64,000 nucleotides of DNA from Maea johnstoni. Lineage: Eukaryota; Annelida; Polychaeta; Spionida; Magelonidae. Of this stretch, positions 34,991-48,589 are shown piece by piece. Position 1 is the stretch's first letter. Each line of letters begins with the position of its first letter. The position numbers and the translations under genes are program-made. The stretch is from the NCBI GenBank assembly GCA_963942565.1, contig OZ012686.1:33904968-33968967 (forward strand). Reading direction: 5' to 3'. The notes beneath the pieces were generated by a model. The model saw nothing but the letters and a program-made list of their open reading frames with translations, searched no databases and had not been told where the DNA came from.

Positions 34991-35513
34991 TGTTAACAGT
35001 GCTCATTAACAACTCTTTTGTGTATACATGCTATGTATTAAGGAATGCGCCCAATAAAGTTATGCTTTATTAATGAGACATGAGTAAACTAGGATACGAG
35101 TATTAAATCTTGCACTTCATAGATGAAACAATGACGAATATGCTTTTTTTTACATTTTGGTGAGCTTTATGCCAATATCAAAATTGCTTTTCTATAACTT
35201 TTCTCCGCTTTTTGCAAAAGTTGTTTGTTCGAAATAAATTCCTAATCTGACAAAAATATGCAATGATCTGAATTCCATCTATTCTAGCATTCTATTTGAT
35301 CTAATTTGACAGAAAATCAATCATAATGCTTTCCGGTTAATATGATCACAAAACTTCGGAAAATATTGAAATAAATGAAATATTTGTTTTACATTCGCAA
35401 AATGCATTCGACAAGTTACATCATACTATTATCGCCCCCTCCCATCACGATTTAGCATAAATACGACAGAAGAAGCGACGAAAATCCAAATTTCAAAATC
35501 CTTCACCCTCGCG

Positions 35514-35518
<5 letters not shown>

Positions 35519-35552
<34 letters not shown>
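35519..35552. repeat. (CA)n microsatellite
   Basis: Uninterrupted CA run. Confidence 0.97.
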
Positions 35553-35556
<4 letters not shown>

Positions 35557-35599
35557 ATATGATATATCTCTGTTCAGTAGCACCATTGATTGCATGGAA

Positions 35600-35720
35600 G
35601 ATAGTTTTGAAGAAGAAGATGACGATGATGATGATGAACAAGATGAAGAAGAAAGCGGAGAGAAGAAAAACAAGACGAAGAAGAACAAGAACAAAAAGAA
35701 GAAGAAGGGGATGAGGAGGT
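35600..35720. repeat. Polypurine GAA/GAT-rich stretch
   Basis: Nearly all A and G on the + strand. It holds a 54-codon frame (35594-35758) that is acidic then Lys-rich. I treat this as low-complexity sequence. Confidence 0.7.
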
Positions 35721-35947
35721 ACGAAGAGAAGAGTTTGAGTGGGATAAAATTTTACTAAAGTTGGACAAGAGGAGAGTGTGTGCGAGGAAAAAGCGGACTA
35801 TCGGGCGAGGGTTCCCACCTACGTGAATGCAATTGCTATTGTAATGAGGCACAAGAAATTGCAATGTGTGATATTTCTTTTTTATGAGATACGATAAAGT
35901 ATAAGTAAAAACATGAGTGAAATGTATATCCTTTTATAATGTCAAGC

Positions 35948-35955
35948 AACCGTCT
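35948..35955. repeat. Target-site duplication, left copy
   Basis: AACCGTCT, repeated exactly at 36947-36954 on the other side of the foldback element. Confidence 0.85.
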
Positions 35956-36946
35956 GTAACAACTGCTTATGTAATAATCACGGTTTATGTAATATTCAAC
36001 CGCTTGCGTAATAAAAAATCAACTGCTTATGTAATAACAACCGCTTGCGTAATAAAAATTTAACCGCTTGTGTTACACAACCGCTTGCGTAATAAAAAAT
36101 TAACCGCTTATGTAGCACCAACTGCTTTATGTAATAAACAAAATCTGCTTATGTAATAATAAACCAAATATTGAAAATAAAATAAGTTTTGTTATGGGTG
36201 TGCAATGCACAGATAAAGGACCTGCCGTTTTCAACTGCATACATGTATTAGTATCATGGAAGCAGGCACAGACGGAAAGGAGTTGTAGGTAAGCTTGTAT
36301 TTATTTTATTCGATACGGGGTATTTAATTTAGTTTTGCTCAACATACCTGACCCTGTTGAAAAATGATTTGGTAAAATTCTTGCCTGTATTAACTCTTCT
36401 GTGTTTCTGATTTTAAATATATTTTTCTTTTTCTACAATGAATTTGGCCCTACTCCGTGGGGCATTGCTGTGTTAGTTATTCATCCATGATATAGAATAA
36501 CTAACACAGCAATGCCCCACGGAGTAGGGCCAAATTCATTGTAGAAAAAGAAATATATATTTAAAATCAGAAACACAGAAGAGTAAATACAGGCAAGAAT
36601 TTTAGCCAATCATTTTTCAACAGGGTCAGGTATGTTGAGCAAAACTAAATTAAATACCCCGTATCAAATAAAATAAATACAAGCTTACCTACAACTCCTT
36701 TCCGTCTGTGCCTGCTTCCATGATACTAATACATGTATGCAGTTGAAAACGGCAGGTCCTTTATTTGTGCATTGCACACCCATAACAAAACTTATTTTCT
36801 TTCAATATTTGGTTTATTATTACATAAGCTGTAGTTATTACATAAGCAGTTGTTACATCGGTTGTGTTATTACATAAGCAGTCAATTTCTTATTACGCAA
36901 GCGGTTGTATTACATAAGCTGTAGTTATTACATAAGCAGTTGTTAC
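35956..36946. mobile_element. Complete non-autonomous foldback DNA transposon
   Basis: Two long inverted arms (35956-36482 and 36495-36946) around a 12-base loop. The ends are GTAACAACTGC and its exact inverse GCAGTTGTTAC. Both sides are flanked by the 8-bp direct repeat AACCGTCT (35948-35955 and 36947-36954), a target-site duplication. The outer parts of the arms are built from about 20-bp subrepeats (AACCGCTTGCGTAATAAAA and AACTGCTTATGTAATAA types), about ten on the left and seven on the right. The inner parts are near-identical unique sequence. This is the hallmark layout of foldback elements (sea-urchin TU, Drosophila FB). An 8-bp duplication fits TU and hAT-type insertion. There is no transposase, so it would need one in trans. 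Arm similarity suggests a young insertion or arm correction. Confidence 0.9.
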
Positions 36947-36954
36947 AACCGTCT
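36947..36954. repeat. Target-site duplication, right copy
   Basis: AACCGTCT, the partner of 35948-35955. Confidence 0.85.
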
Positions 36955-36959
36955 TTAAC

Positions 36960-39900
36960 TTAGACTGCATATTTCTGCCGCATCTTCTTACAAGAATCTA
37001 AAGTTAATAGTATAATTCAAACTCTGTTCCTTTCAGATGCCTCATTTGGGAGAGCTTGATAACACCGTTGCAATATAAATAATTAAACCTTTGTTTGCAT
37101 TTTCCGCTATTAAGTACACACCAAACCCTGCATATGCCATTTTTACCTATCCAATTTACTGTACAGGTCCTATTCGTGAAACCCCCAAAGAACCAAACAT
37201 TACAGTTTCCCTCGAATGTAATATTTAACATAAAGAATGCGCTTAGTCAGTTTTATGTGCAACTTTATGTGAATGTAAGCCTCATTCTACTAGCTAATTA
37301 TGGATTCCAAGGTATTTTAGGCAATGGCTTATATTTGACCTATTGTATTGTGATCTTACAGTAAACAATGGCGAAGCTTTCATTGTCTCGCTGTGTTGCA
37401 TGTCACCAATATTACCATCTGATCAGAAAACTGCGTTTTGCTTTGATTTAATACGTATATAGGAAAATATTTCCCCTTGCTCATAATACAATAACACAAT
37501 CCCAGTCCGTTTTTCAGGAACGATATCGAGTTTGGACATCAGCAAAATGCCGCATCCAATAGCAATCTATTGTCATAAGGTAAAACAATGGAGTCTGGAT
37601 ATCATGTGTCCGTATTACAAGCACCGCGTTCGCCAGACACTCACACGTACATGTACACTATATCATGGCCATAGACTGCCTTGCGATTAAATTGAGCCCA
37701 CTGGATCGCCGTCAGTTTCTATTACTCTACGACCAAATCAACTACAAAGCTTCAAAGGGGTGAACAGCATTCAATATTCTCGCTCGCCGGGACAAATTTC
37801 ATTCAGTCCTCGTAATAAAATCGCAATCATTCATCGGAACTCAGCGCACTCGGGAGGGACGGCGGCAGGAAGGCCGGAAGTTTGACCGCCTGTATTTTGC
37901 CATCTGCGCCACAGTGATTTTGTCTGTCCGCATGTGCAAATGTCAAACAAAATGGAATGTTTTGACATATTTGAGATGGTAACCGGAAGCGAAATTTGAA
38001 AACATCCGTGTGTTTTAATGAAATTGTTTTATTCAAAATTATCCATCTATGTAGGTCATGGAAATGAATTTATTTTCCTTTCACTGTGTAATTCCAATGC
38101 TGAAATGATCTAAATACATGATGGTTAACCCGTCAAGTGTTTTATTCCCTAACGCGGTTTGCATCACGACTATTTGTAATACATTAGCAAGAAGGATCTT
38201 TGTAGGATTGTTTTAGCGTTTATGACGCCTTTCAGAACCTAGGTAGCATCGCAACAAGACACAAACCCATAACAAAGAAAAATACAGCAAAAGTGTCAAA
38301 GACAACGCCGCTGGTTTGTGTAGCTAGTAGGCTATCCCTTCTTACACCTTTGCTTTCTATCGTTTAACATTCAAGCTCTTTTGACAAGGTGTTTGTTCTT
38401 TAAAGTATAATTTATGGCAGTTGTTATCAGTTTTCAAAGCAACTTTCGAATTATCCCAATGATGATATCATATAACTTATAAGCATTCGCAAGGGAAATT
38501 GTTTTCAAAAGATGTTGCCTGTACATTTAGCCGATATCCATCCAAAATTGCAAACGGCGACTAAAGTGTATAAATGCACTATATATCCTTTGCACCTAGG
38601 ATATATTTTCAAAGAATAGTCAATTGATTAAAGCTGCTCGTCTTGGATTAAAAATGCATGTATATTCGAGAAAAACACATCATTCAGCTCTTATATTGCA
38701 AGTTTTCATCGTAGGAGTTTAATACTATATTCAATTCGTTTTACCATATCATTTTTAAATGTTCGATTTGCTTTGAATGATACTAATATAAAGATTAAAA
38801 AATTCTCAGATCACATTCTTAAACTGATCATATTTGAAATGACCCATAAGTGCTGTTTTGGCGATCGTGTTTTTTCCTGTGCACAATATCTCAATTAGCA
38901 GCACATTTTGATCCTTTTGTGGCAACCTACAGAGCGCATGGGTTAATTTTGCCTGTCTTGATATTCTATTAATGAGATATACGCATCACTTGTGAAAAGT
39001 CACCTTCACGTGACAGGCCGGATGTTTGCAGGTTGGCCAGAGTTTTGCGGTCTTGCCCGAAGGCTAAGCAGTGACATTTGGTCTGTTAGGCGAAGTTGTC
39101 ACGTGATAAAGTGTCTCAGTCTTTGACACATGACTTGTGCTGCAGCTGCTCATGTGACTAGATCTATTGAATGTCCCCAAGGAAAAGATGGAAGAAAAGA
39201 CAGCGCAATGGTAGGTTTCTGTATGGAAGCCTTTCATTGTATGAAAGGCCTGGGTTGGTATTCGTCCTGCAATCTGAATTTTGAAAGAAGAAGAAAAATT
39301 GAGTTTTATCAGTTTTGAATCAAATCAATAGAATATAACCCTTTTATGTTCATTGATCCCTTGGAAATTTATCATTTTGATTTTTGGCATCTTGAGAACA
39401 ACTTGGAAATATAATAAGGTGTTTATTCTAAAACAATACATGGAGGAGAGTGCTTCAATGACTTTATATTCTGTTTGGTTCTGTTTCAAATATTTTTCGT
39501 CTTGGGCAAAATGATACCTTCCTCATAGATATCACCAAAACAACTATGCCTTTATATTTGGATATTACTCAAGAGTTTCATCAACTGAAGTAAATCATGT
39601 ACGCCAAGCGAGAATAACGCCATTAGAAAAAAAACACTTTACATCGGTATTATACCAAGTATCGATTAGTTCGAGACAAGACAAACCGACGGTATTTCTA
39701 CCAAGGACCAAACCACGTGATATTGGGCTAACTTTTATGTCACAACTTTTACTAAGTGTAAACTTATACATATTTGGGTTTTCACTCGAAAAGTGTCGTC
39801 TGTATGCTATAACACTTTAATAAAGTATAAATTCCTACCATAATATAAGATGGGTTGTTGGGTTGCAGTTTGGATACTGAGTGACATTTCTCCTTGGTGT

Positions 39901-42340
39901 TAGTGTGTATCATTTTCAGCTCGAGTTTTATCGATTTCTCGCGCTACCCGTTTACATAGAGAACATGATTGTTCTGCTGAAGTTCCTGAATAGCATGTAG
40001 AAGCTATTAACCCATTCACGCTCATCTGGCTCTCGCAAATATATTGTAACATATTGGGATATCTTGATAACAAAATGATATTGTGAGAAATATTTGACAG
40101 AAGGTTGTAGTTCCCGTTAGGCCTAATAATCCTATTTCTAATATTCTACATGATGGTTCTACTACATGTATATGTGTTATGTTTAGAGTTGTGAGATCAA
40201 TATGGTGCACTCAAGATAACAAAGAGTTGACCCATTGATGCTCGGAAAGACCCTTTAGGCAACCTGGCACTTTTGATAATATCTTTCATGCGAAAGTTCA
40301 GTTGGGAAGTAAACATTTGAAGGAGAAATATCAATCAGATCATTACCAGCAATTTTATTTCAAATACTTTGAAAAGAATTTCTTAATTCCTACATTTCCA
40401 AATGTTAAAAGCATCGTAGATCCAGACTACAATCTCTAGAGCAACTCTTAAGTTAATAACGGGTTAAGGAGGTGCGATAAAATAAGAGTTCAGTAATGAG
40501 TAAGCCGATTTGTCTTGACTAGTGTCCTTTGCCTGGTAGTTAACTCGCCGAGGCTTTGTGCCATAGATCAGACGTAATTCTTACAATCGCAGGTGTCGCA
40601 TTATCGCCACTCCTCAATTTCCGGCATGGGTTTCCATATTCTGGCATCGGATTTGATTGACGCAATGGACGGGGTTGTTTTGGGACAGTTTTGTATTATG
40701 ACACCTAGATCAGGTAAAGAAAGGACTTGAAGGTGAGTTTCAACCTCCCATTGGCTACGCGCTGGCACTTGTCCTCTTTATTATAACGGCCATGAGCTGT
40801 CTCGTTAACCAGATCTACTATATCCGTGACACGCATACATCTACATGTCTTAAGAATTTCCTTTTCCTAATAGTAAAACATCTGTGATGAAACAAACTGG
40901 TCATCCTTAGATTTTGAATATGATACACTCTATAACTTCCATAACCCGACTATCTCGTAATGGCATATTTATGGTTGTCATGTTTATGCACCGGATATAA
41001 GTTTACTTACACCGTTATGGAAACGTGGATCAGGTTCTTTTTTAAGAGAATACTTATTTGGAAAGTTTTCAAATCAAAACATTTCAAAACACTGGAACAC
41101 TTATTAAGAATTTCTGATTCTTAGTAGTAAAACATCAGCAATGTAACTAAACTGGTCATCCTCAGATTTTGAGCAAGGTACATTTTACCTTCTTCTTTTA
41201 TGAAACAAACATCTTCCTTAAGCATCGTTGGTTGGGTTGAAACTCATCCAACGTTAATCCAACCTAACTGATGTCAATCTGATGTTTTCTATCTGAGGTC
41301 ATTTTTCCATAATATTTCATGCAATGATAAGCAAAAATTAAGTTCGGCTAGGCATTATTTGAAAGGTTCATATTAGACTAAATGTGTGGACGAATATTCA
41401 GTCACGAAATTTTGTGCCAAGTTTCATATTACAAATGTGATCTGAGGCCCGAACTGTTGAAGTAAATTGCCTACCAATTTGCTGAATGAGAAATACGTCC
41501 GAGTTGGAATTCTGCCGAAGTTTGGCAAATAGAGCCATTTCGCTAAATATTGAAATCAGGGGTTTAAGTATGATATGTACTTGTAAGGTACATATAGCAA
41601 GAAATTTAGCATGCATGGTAGGCAGATTGATGAACATTTCTTTATCCATGCCAGAACTGAGGTTTATGACCATGCTACTCTTTCCTATCATTTCCGAAAG
41701 AACCTACAAAAATTCTGTATAATCCGATATCGCTAATTTCATAACATTTAATCTTGAAAAAGGCATCTTTGATAATTTCAATGTTTTCACTTCATATCTA
41801 CAAAAAACATCAGCCTGAACGCACTCTCCGCGGTACTAGGTTAAAATGGCGGGAAATTCAACTGGTGAAAACTTCGGCTGCTATAATATGACGTGATTTG
41901 GCGGCATTTCTGTCCAGGCTGCGCTTTGGTGTAATACGATCTGCAGACGACTTCTGGAACGGCACAATATTGCAGCAAATTTGTCATAAACACGGGCGAG
42001 CTCGCTGCAAGATTGGTGTTATTGTTATGTCTACAGCATCATAGAGATGATCTATTTTGACATTTTTGACACTGATGTCATATAAATAATTATAAGTACA
42101 TTAATGATGGCTGCGGTGTGCACGTTCCACTCATCTGTCCACGCTGGTCGCTAGTGATAATACGGCATCATTCAAAATGTGATCTTGGAAGAGATAGCCG
42201 AGTACTAATGATTTATTGCGGCTTGAGCATTGCTCCCAGACCGAGTTCACCGCTCTGCAATATTCAATATTCAGCCTTGTGAACGATTACTGTTGTGGAC
42301 GTATACGTGCTGCGAGAATGCTTAAAGAGCTGATTTGCAT
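36960..42340. other. Intergenic stretch, no gene seen
   Basis: AT-rich unique sequence. It contains a diverged direct repeat of about 95 bp (40842-40935 and 41099-41190; both share TTAAGAATTTC, AGTAAAACATC, AAACTGGTCATCCT and AGATTTTGA). No coding exon was recognised. Confidence 0.55.
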
Positions 42341-42343
42341 TGA

Positions 42344-42524
<181 letters not shown>

Positions 42525-43521
42525 ATGTAATCAGGGACAAAGAAGTGCATCTCCTAGATGAAAGAAATTAGTTGACCTATGAGCGAGAAAGTACAGTATT
42601 TGGTGTGTCGTTTTCATTGTATAACATTGTAGAGTATGATCCTTGCATCATGTGCCATGGGATACGAGTATACATAGGAATACGACTAGTCACACTAAAA
42701 CAGATCACACAGTACACAAACTAGAATTCTACTATAGTTTAAATGAAAGTGAGCTTATTTATACATGTACATATACCATAATAAAATGGTGCTGAAGAGA
42801 CAAATAGGAATCGGAAATGCAAGAATACACTAAAACGGAACATATCACAGTATCGTATCGTTATAGTGCATGTTAAGTCTGGTACTAACATCTACTGCAG
42901 AGGATCGTAAGTTACGTTGGAAAGTTGGCATTGCAAAATGCAGAATTCGAGATACCGGTGAATTATTCCAAAAAGTGGTGTCTTATGATGTCTAAGCGAA
43001 TATACTAGTATTGAAACCACAACTACACTGAAAATTCTCCATACGTCATAAACCGTCCGTAACTTGACTGTGTTCATTTACGTTTTGACCATTTTCAAAA
43101 TGTATTGCTGTCATTTTGTGTTGCGAATTTAATACAATCGTTAAGGATACAATACGATATGATATCTTCTACAGTTTTAGTTTCTTTCTCATAACACTCG
43201 GATACACGAGGAGCCTGCATCACATGCTTGTTCGGTGGTATTATTATCATACCTTTTACGACAAACAGACTCCTTTTCATCTTTTTATAACGACACATTA
43301 TTATTGAGACCCCATACCTTCGAGTGTGTCATATAATGTGAGACTATTGAGTAGACTGATGGGCTCAAATGATCAAGTATACCAAGTAAAATCTGCCCTT
43401 TGTTTTGAAATTGATTAGTGCTCTTTTATTGTGGAGATGCACTTGGTGCCACAATATGTTTTGGCATCTAGTCTTCATCAAGGGCGCCGTCCTTTCCCAA
43501 ACCTTTTTTTTTTTTATCTTG

Positions 43522-43700
43522 CAGCGAAACCTCAGAGATATGAACACATTGAGACCAGGACAAAGGCGTTCACATTAGGGGGTATTCACATCTCAAAAGT
43601 GTTTTCTTAGTGTAAAGAATAAAAATAAAATCGGGGACCGTTGTGTTCACATCGGGAGATGTTCACATCTCAAGGGTATTCACAATGTGAGGTTTCACTG
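43522..43700. mobile_element. Small inverted-repeat element, pogo/Tigger-like MITE
   Basis: The left end CAGCGAAACCTC (43522-43533) and the inverse of the right end, CAGTGAAACCTC (43689-43700), match at 11 of 12 bases. A TA follows the right end; the left flank reads TG, so a TA duplication is not intact. The 179-bp body contains repeated TTCACAT words. CAGTGAAACCTC-type ends are common in the pogo branch of Tc1/mariner elements (from memory). Confidence 0.5.
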
Positions 43701-44908
43701 TAAGTGTGTAGTGGACACTGATACCAAAAAGGCAAGTCCTTGGCCACGCGGTCTGGTGAACTGCTTGCATGTTTCGCTCATAGGTCTCGGTATCTGGCTG
43801 CTCTTCGGACGATTCAAAAAGTAGCCACTGTGTGTGGATATGTAGTTTATGTTTTTATCCATTAAATACCGACTAAAGAATACAACTTAAATGAACCTGA
43901 TAACCACAGTGTAAGAACCACAGAATGAAAGGCATTCTGTACCCAGGTTAACCACATGTTTAGAATCTGCATAGCTTGAATTAGATGGCAATGTGTTAAT
44001 TGGTTCAGCAGATTAGGATAAGGGATATATATATATATATAAGTATCCAATTTGCAGCCCACATTTGCACTGCAAGTTGGTGTATGATTCAGGCAACGAT
44101 ACGGGGTTATTGCCAGACGGAAGCGATATTCCAAGTTGCATATGCGCGAAAACCCACATAACACACTCTCAAAGACTGTCAAAGTGGGACCTGGTTCACC
44201 AAGGTGTCATTTTATTTACTTATTTCATTTTTCTGTTCGAAGGTTTGTCGTATTTTAGTTAGCATGCTATTTAGATCCTGGATATCGCCCGATATCAATG
44301 CACGACAAGAATGACCTTTAAGTCTTCATTTCCTCAACGCAAACGCCATATAAATAAATCTTGCAAGGAAAACATATGGAAGATTGCTTTTGTGGCTGGT
44401 CAAGACCAGATTTAATTGAAGTTGAGTTTATCACCTGATCACGTGACAACGCTATCGCTTACGTCACCACTGCGTGCGGACATTTCAGTGGCGAGATAGT
44501 ATTTCATATAACTACCCGTCTAATTTGCTTTTTGCATTCTTCAATACCGTATCACGTAAACCAGTGCTTTTAATGGGCAATTTAGCGTTTTTAGCAAATG
44601 ATATTGAAGGAAGGTCGAAAGGCCAAAGAATCATTTAATACCATCAACGTATTTACTCGTCAGTTTTCCTTTGTTTCGCTGACGCTTTTATCCATATTTA
44701 CAGATAACAACATTTTTCAGACAAATGGTATCAAGAAGGTCAGGGGGCTAGAAAACCTTTTGATACCTAATTGATTAGGCGTAACTTTCTCAGTGTTATT
44801 TTCTAGATGAATTCATCAACAATAGCTGAAGTGCTACTACCCTCCCAGCGGGGCGCAGCGGTAAACGGACTACTAGTCTAGATGTTCAGAAATTATATTT
44901 TTCATTAT

Positions 44909-44910
<2 letters not shown>

Positions 44911-45000
<90 letters not shown>
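44911..45000. repeat. (TA)n microsatellite
   Basis: Uninterrupted TA run. Confidence 0.98.
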
Positions 45001-45005
<5 letters not shown>

Positions 45006-46290
45006 GAAACACTTCAACAAACTCTTGTGTCATCTCATCAGGGTAGTACATTGTACGGTACATGTAAATGTTCTAATTCAATTTCAGAATTGTTAATGAA
45101 ACTCAAATTTCTACCTTTCTCATTTTTTTTTGAACTAAGCAATACTTGTTGCAAGAAGACAATCAAACCCAAGTTTGCGTGTATGTATATTTATTGACTA
45201 TGTCAAAGGCATAAAAAAATACGATACATCAAGATAAACTAAGTATATATAGTAACTCAGTAAATAGTAATAATAAACAAAAACATAAGCAAACAAGATA
45301 ATCAAAAGGTTCTGGCCGGTACATGGCAGGCCAACAACCATATTAAATGAAAATAACTAGCAAACAAATATATAAGCGGGGTCGTCGTTGTGCATATCCT
45401 GGGCTGGAGCGTTCTATTATTCCAATATGACAGTTCGTTAACTAGGGCAGATTAGAAAATACAACCACGTGATATGTAATTGTACCAGCTTGTCAATTTT
45501 CTTCTTTCCTGTAATTTGAAAATCCTGGTCTTCAAAGGCTGGGCTATTTTTCAAACAGGTAAAGGTTAATTACTCTAGTCTACTAGTTAACCTTTTCACG
45601 CCCAGAGAGTAGGGGTTGACCCCTCTGCCTTCTTTTACAGTTTCTTCGCACGAACCCGAGCACCTCAAATGCACTCCGTAGCATTCTTAATATCATATCC
45701 ATTACATTTCCGGTGCTGCTAATTGGGCGGGGCATTAGTGAAAGCTTGTTATAAGTAAGATTGTGGAAGTGAAGTGTGCATGAACTATGATTTAAGACAT
45801 CCAACACTCGCATACATGCATGCTACTTCAACTTTTCAAAAGATCAGGTTTCTCCGCCGTTAGCGGCCAACGCAGGCTTTTAGAACTTTCAGAACCTGCA
45901 TCGGGAAAAGTGGGCTTTGGAAGGAAAGATGTTTGTAGGCAAGAATCCCTCTGGGAAAGATGGAAAATGACAGCACGTGGAATAGAAGTGTCCCCTCTTC
46001 ATAACTGTGTCAGTCATTCGTGTTGCTGTTGCTGCTGTGACTTAAACGTGATGATACTTTTACCTTTATCATTGCTCTACTTCTGCTAGTCTTGCTGTTG
46101 TTGTAGATGAAGGATGATGATGACGACGATGATGGTGATGATGATGTGCCTTTTGCTGTTGTTGTTAACTGTGCGATGGAGTTATTTTGGTGCTATATCT
46201 GTCATTGTGGTGGCGGTGGTTTTGTTCTTGGCGTAGGTGTAGTTGTTGGTTGATATGCTGATTGCTGGCGTTCTTTGGTGGCAATAGCAA
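45001..46290. other. Intergenic stretch, no gene seen
   Basis: AT-rich sequence. The best open frames are under 100 codons and show no domain. Confidence 0.5.
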
Positions 46291-46297
46291 AAGTAGC

Positions 46298-46298
46298 A

Positions 46299-46389
<91 letters not shown>

Positions 46390-46474
46390 AGGCAGTAGCA
46401 GCAACAGCACTCGTAGTATAAGCAACAGCAGCAGAGGTAGTAGTAATAGAGGAAGAAGAAGCAGTAGTAGAAGC

Positions 46475-46533
<59 letters not shown>
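46298..46533. repeat. (AGC)n and (AGT)n trinucleotide tract
   Basis: AGC run about 46298-46336, AGT run to about 46388, mixed AGC/AGA sequence, and a second AGT run about 46474-46533. Homopolymeric Ser, Thr and Leu frames on both strands are by-products. Confidence 0.95.
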
Positions 46534-47235
46534 AAGAAGCTGTATCATGATTAGCAAACAACGAAAACCAAACAATCTATCAAAGGTGCAGCGCTCAGTA
46601 GGGACCAAGTTGAGAAGTAACTTTAGCAACATTTTATCGTGAAATGTATCATGTTCGCGTAGTGATATTTTATAGTCTAGCTGCCCTGTGACCGCGGCCC
46701 TCCCAAAGGGCTGCACTGGGGCCAAGAAGGGGCCAAGATTAACTTAAGTACAGCAGGACGTTGTTCGTTATGTGCGGGTGAAGGCCACCAAGGGTCAGTG
46801 GTAAGCCTTAGAGCAGGGAGCTAGCCACGAGGGCTGCTACCTTCCCCTTCTCCTGTCTCAATCTTTTCACCACCGACTGATCTATAGAGAAAAGCGCAAT
46901 CCAATGAGCTACTCAGCTTTTCCGTCCCTAGCCGTTAAGTTAGTAGAGGCTTGGCCCTCCTCAATTTATAAAATAGCTGCTACAAATATCTTCGGCAAAG
47001 GTTGCCATGGCAACGGCAATGGAACTAATACCACACAACCTGGCGAGATTTGGTTGAATGCTCCGCGCGGTGCAACGAGGCTTGTAAGAAATTACTTCAA
47101 CTCCAAATGTACTTCAACTACCTTGTTCTGGCGACTGGGGATAATAGGTTGAACAGTATTAGAACCATTCAGCCCGTAAAGCTAATCCTAGTGTCGCTGC
47201 TGCCGCCGGAACGTTGACGCCACTATGGGAAGCTG

Positions 47236-48585
47236 TCATGGATCCTGGCATAGAACGGCGTTAAAGGATCCTGGCACAGACTGATATGGAAGGATCCTGG
47301 TATAGACGGGTGGTGAAGGATTCTGGCATAGTAGGGTGTTATGGGATCCGGGTATAGAAGGATGGTGAAGGAATTTGCTGGCACGGAATGATATTAAATT
47401 ATCCTAGTTTAGAAGGGTGGTGAAGGATACTGGCACAGAATGCTATCAAAGTATCTTGGTATAGAAGGGTGGTGAAGGATACTGGCACAGAATAATATTA
47501 AAAGATCCTGGTATAGAAGGGTGGTGAAGGATACTTGCACAGAATGGTATTAAAGGATCCTGGTATGGAAGGGTGGTGAAGGATACTGGCACAGTATAAT
47601 ATTAAAGGATCCTGGTATAGAAGGGTGGTGAAGGATACCGGCACATAATGGTATTAAAGGATCCTGGTATAGAAGGGTGGTGAAGGATACTGGCACATAA
47701 TGATATTAAGGGATCCTGGTATAGAAGGGTGGTGAAGGATACTGGCACAGTATAATATTAAAGGATCCTGGTATAGAAGGGTGGTGAAGCATACTGGCAC
47801 AGAATGGTATTAGCGGATCCTGGTATGGAAGGGTGGGGAAGGATACTGGCACTGAATGTTATCAAAGTATCTTGGTATAGAAGGGTGGTGAAGGATACTG
47901 GCACAGAATGATATTAAAGGATCCTGGTATAGAAGGGTGGTGAAGCACAGTAGGATGTTAAAGGTCCTGGGACAGTAGGTTAGTGGAGGATCATGAGACA
48001 GTCGAGTATTGAAGGATCTTGGCACATACGGGTAGTAGTAAAGGTCTCTGGCATATTAGGGTGTTAGGTATTCTGGGCGAGCAGGGCTGAAGGATTTAGT
48101 ATATTAATGGTGTCGAAGAGTAGGGTGTTTAAGGATCCTGGAACAAAAGGGTGCTGAAGGATCCTGGAACAGTTGGGGGGTGAAGGATCCTGGGACAGTA
48201 GGGTGGTGAGGAATCCTGGCATAGTAGGGTTGTGAAGGATTCTGGCACAGTAGGGTGGTAAAGGAACCTGGCACAGAAGGGCGGGGAAGGATCCTGGAAC
48301 AGTTGGGTGGTGAAGGATCCTGGGACAGTAGGGTGGTGAAGAATCCTGGCACAGCAGGGTTGTGAAGGATTCTGGCACAGAAGGGCGGGGAAGGATCTTG
48401 GAACATTTGGGTGGTGAAGAACCCTGGCATGGAAGGATGTTTCAGGATCCTGGCACAGTAGGATGGTGAAGAATCCTGGCACAATAGGCTGAATCTTGGT
48501 ACAGTAATGTGTGAAGGATCCTAGCATATTAGGGTGTTAGGGATCCTGGCACAGTAAGATGTTGGTGAATCCTGGCATAGTTGGG
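47236..48585. repeat. 26-bp minisatellite with a 52-bp dimeric higher-order half
   Basis: From about 47240 to 47945 two related 26-bp monomers alternate (GGATCCTGGTATAGAAGGGT-type and GGATACTGGCACAGAATGAT-type). The 52-bp period was checked at 47461 and 47513. From 47945 to 48585 the arrangement turns monomeric and less regular (GGATCCTGGCACAGTAGGGT-type). GGATCC recurs in most units. Minus-strand Pro-rich frames are products of the repeat. Confidence 0.93.
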
Positions 48586-48589
48586 ACTG

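Noticed and set aside
35594-35758. 54-codon acidic-then-basic frame
   Set aside because: Simple polypurine sequence can give it by chance; no homologous protein recognised.
44850-44890. tRNA-like words GGGGCGCAGCGGTAA
   Set aside because: No B box or cloverleaf could be completed downstream.
46165-46725. Poly-Leu, poly-Thr and poly-Ser frames over the AGC/AGT tract
   Set aside because: Trinucleotide repeat translated in three frames, no non-repetitive domain attached.
48064-48527. Pro-rich repeated frames on the minus strand
   Set aside because: Translation of the 26-bp minisatellite; the frame shifts among units and there is no start context or flanking domain.
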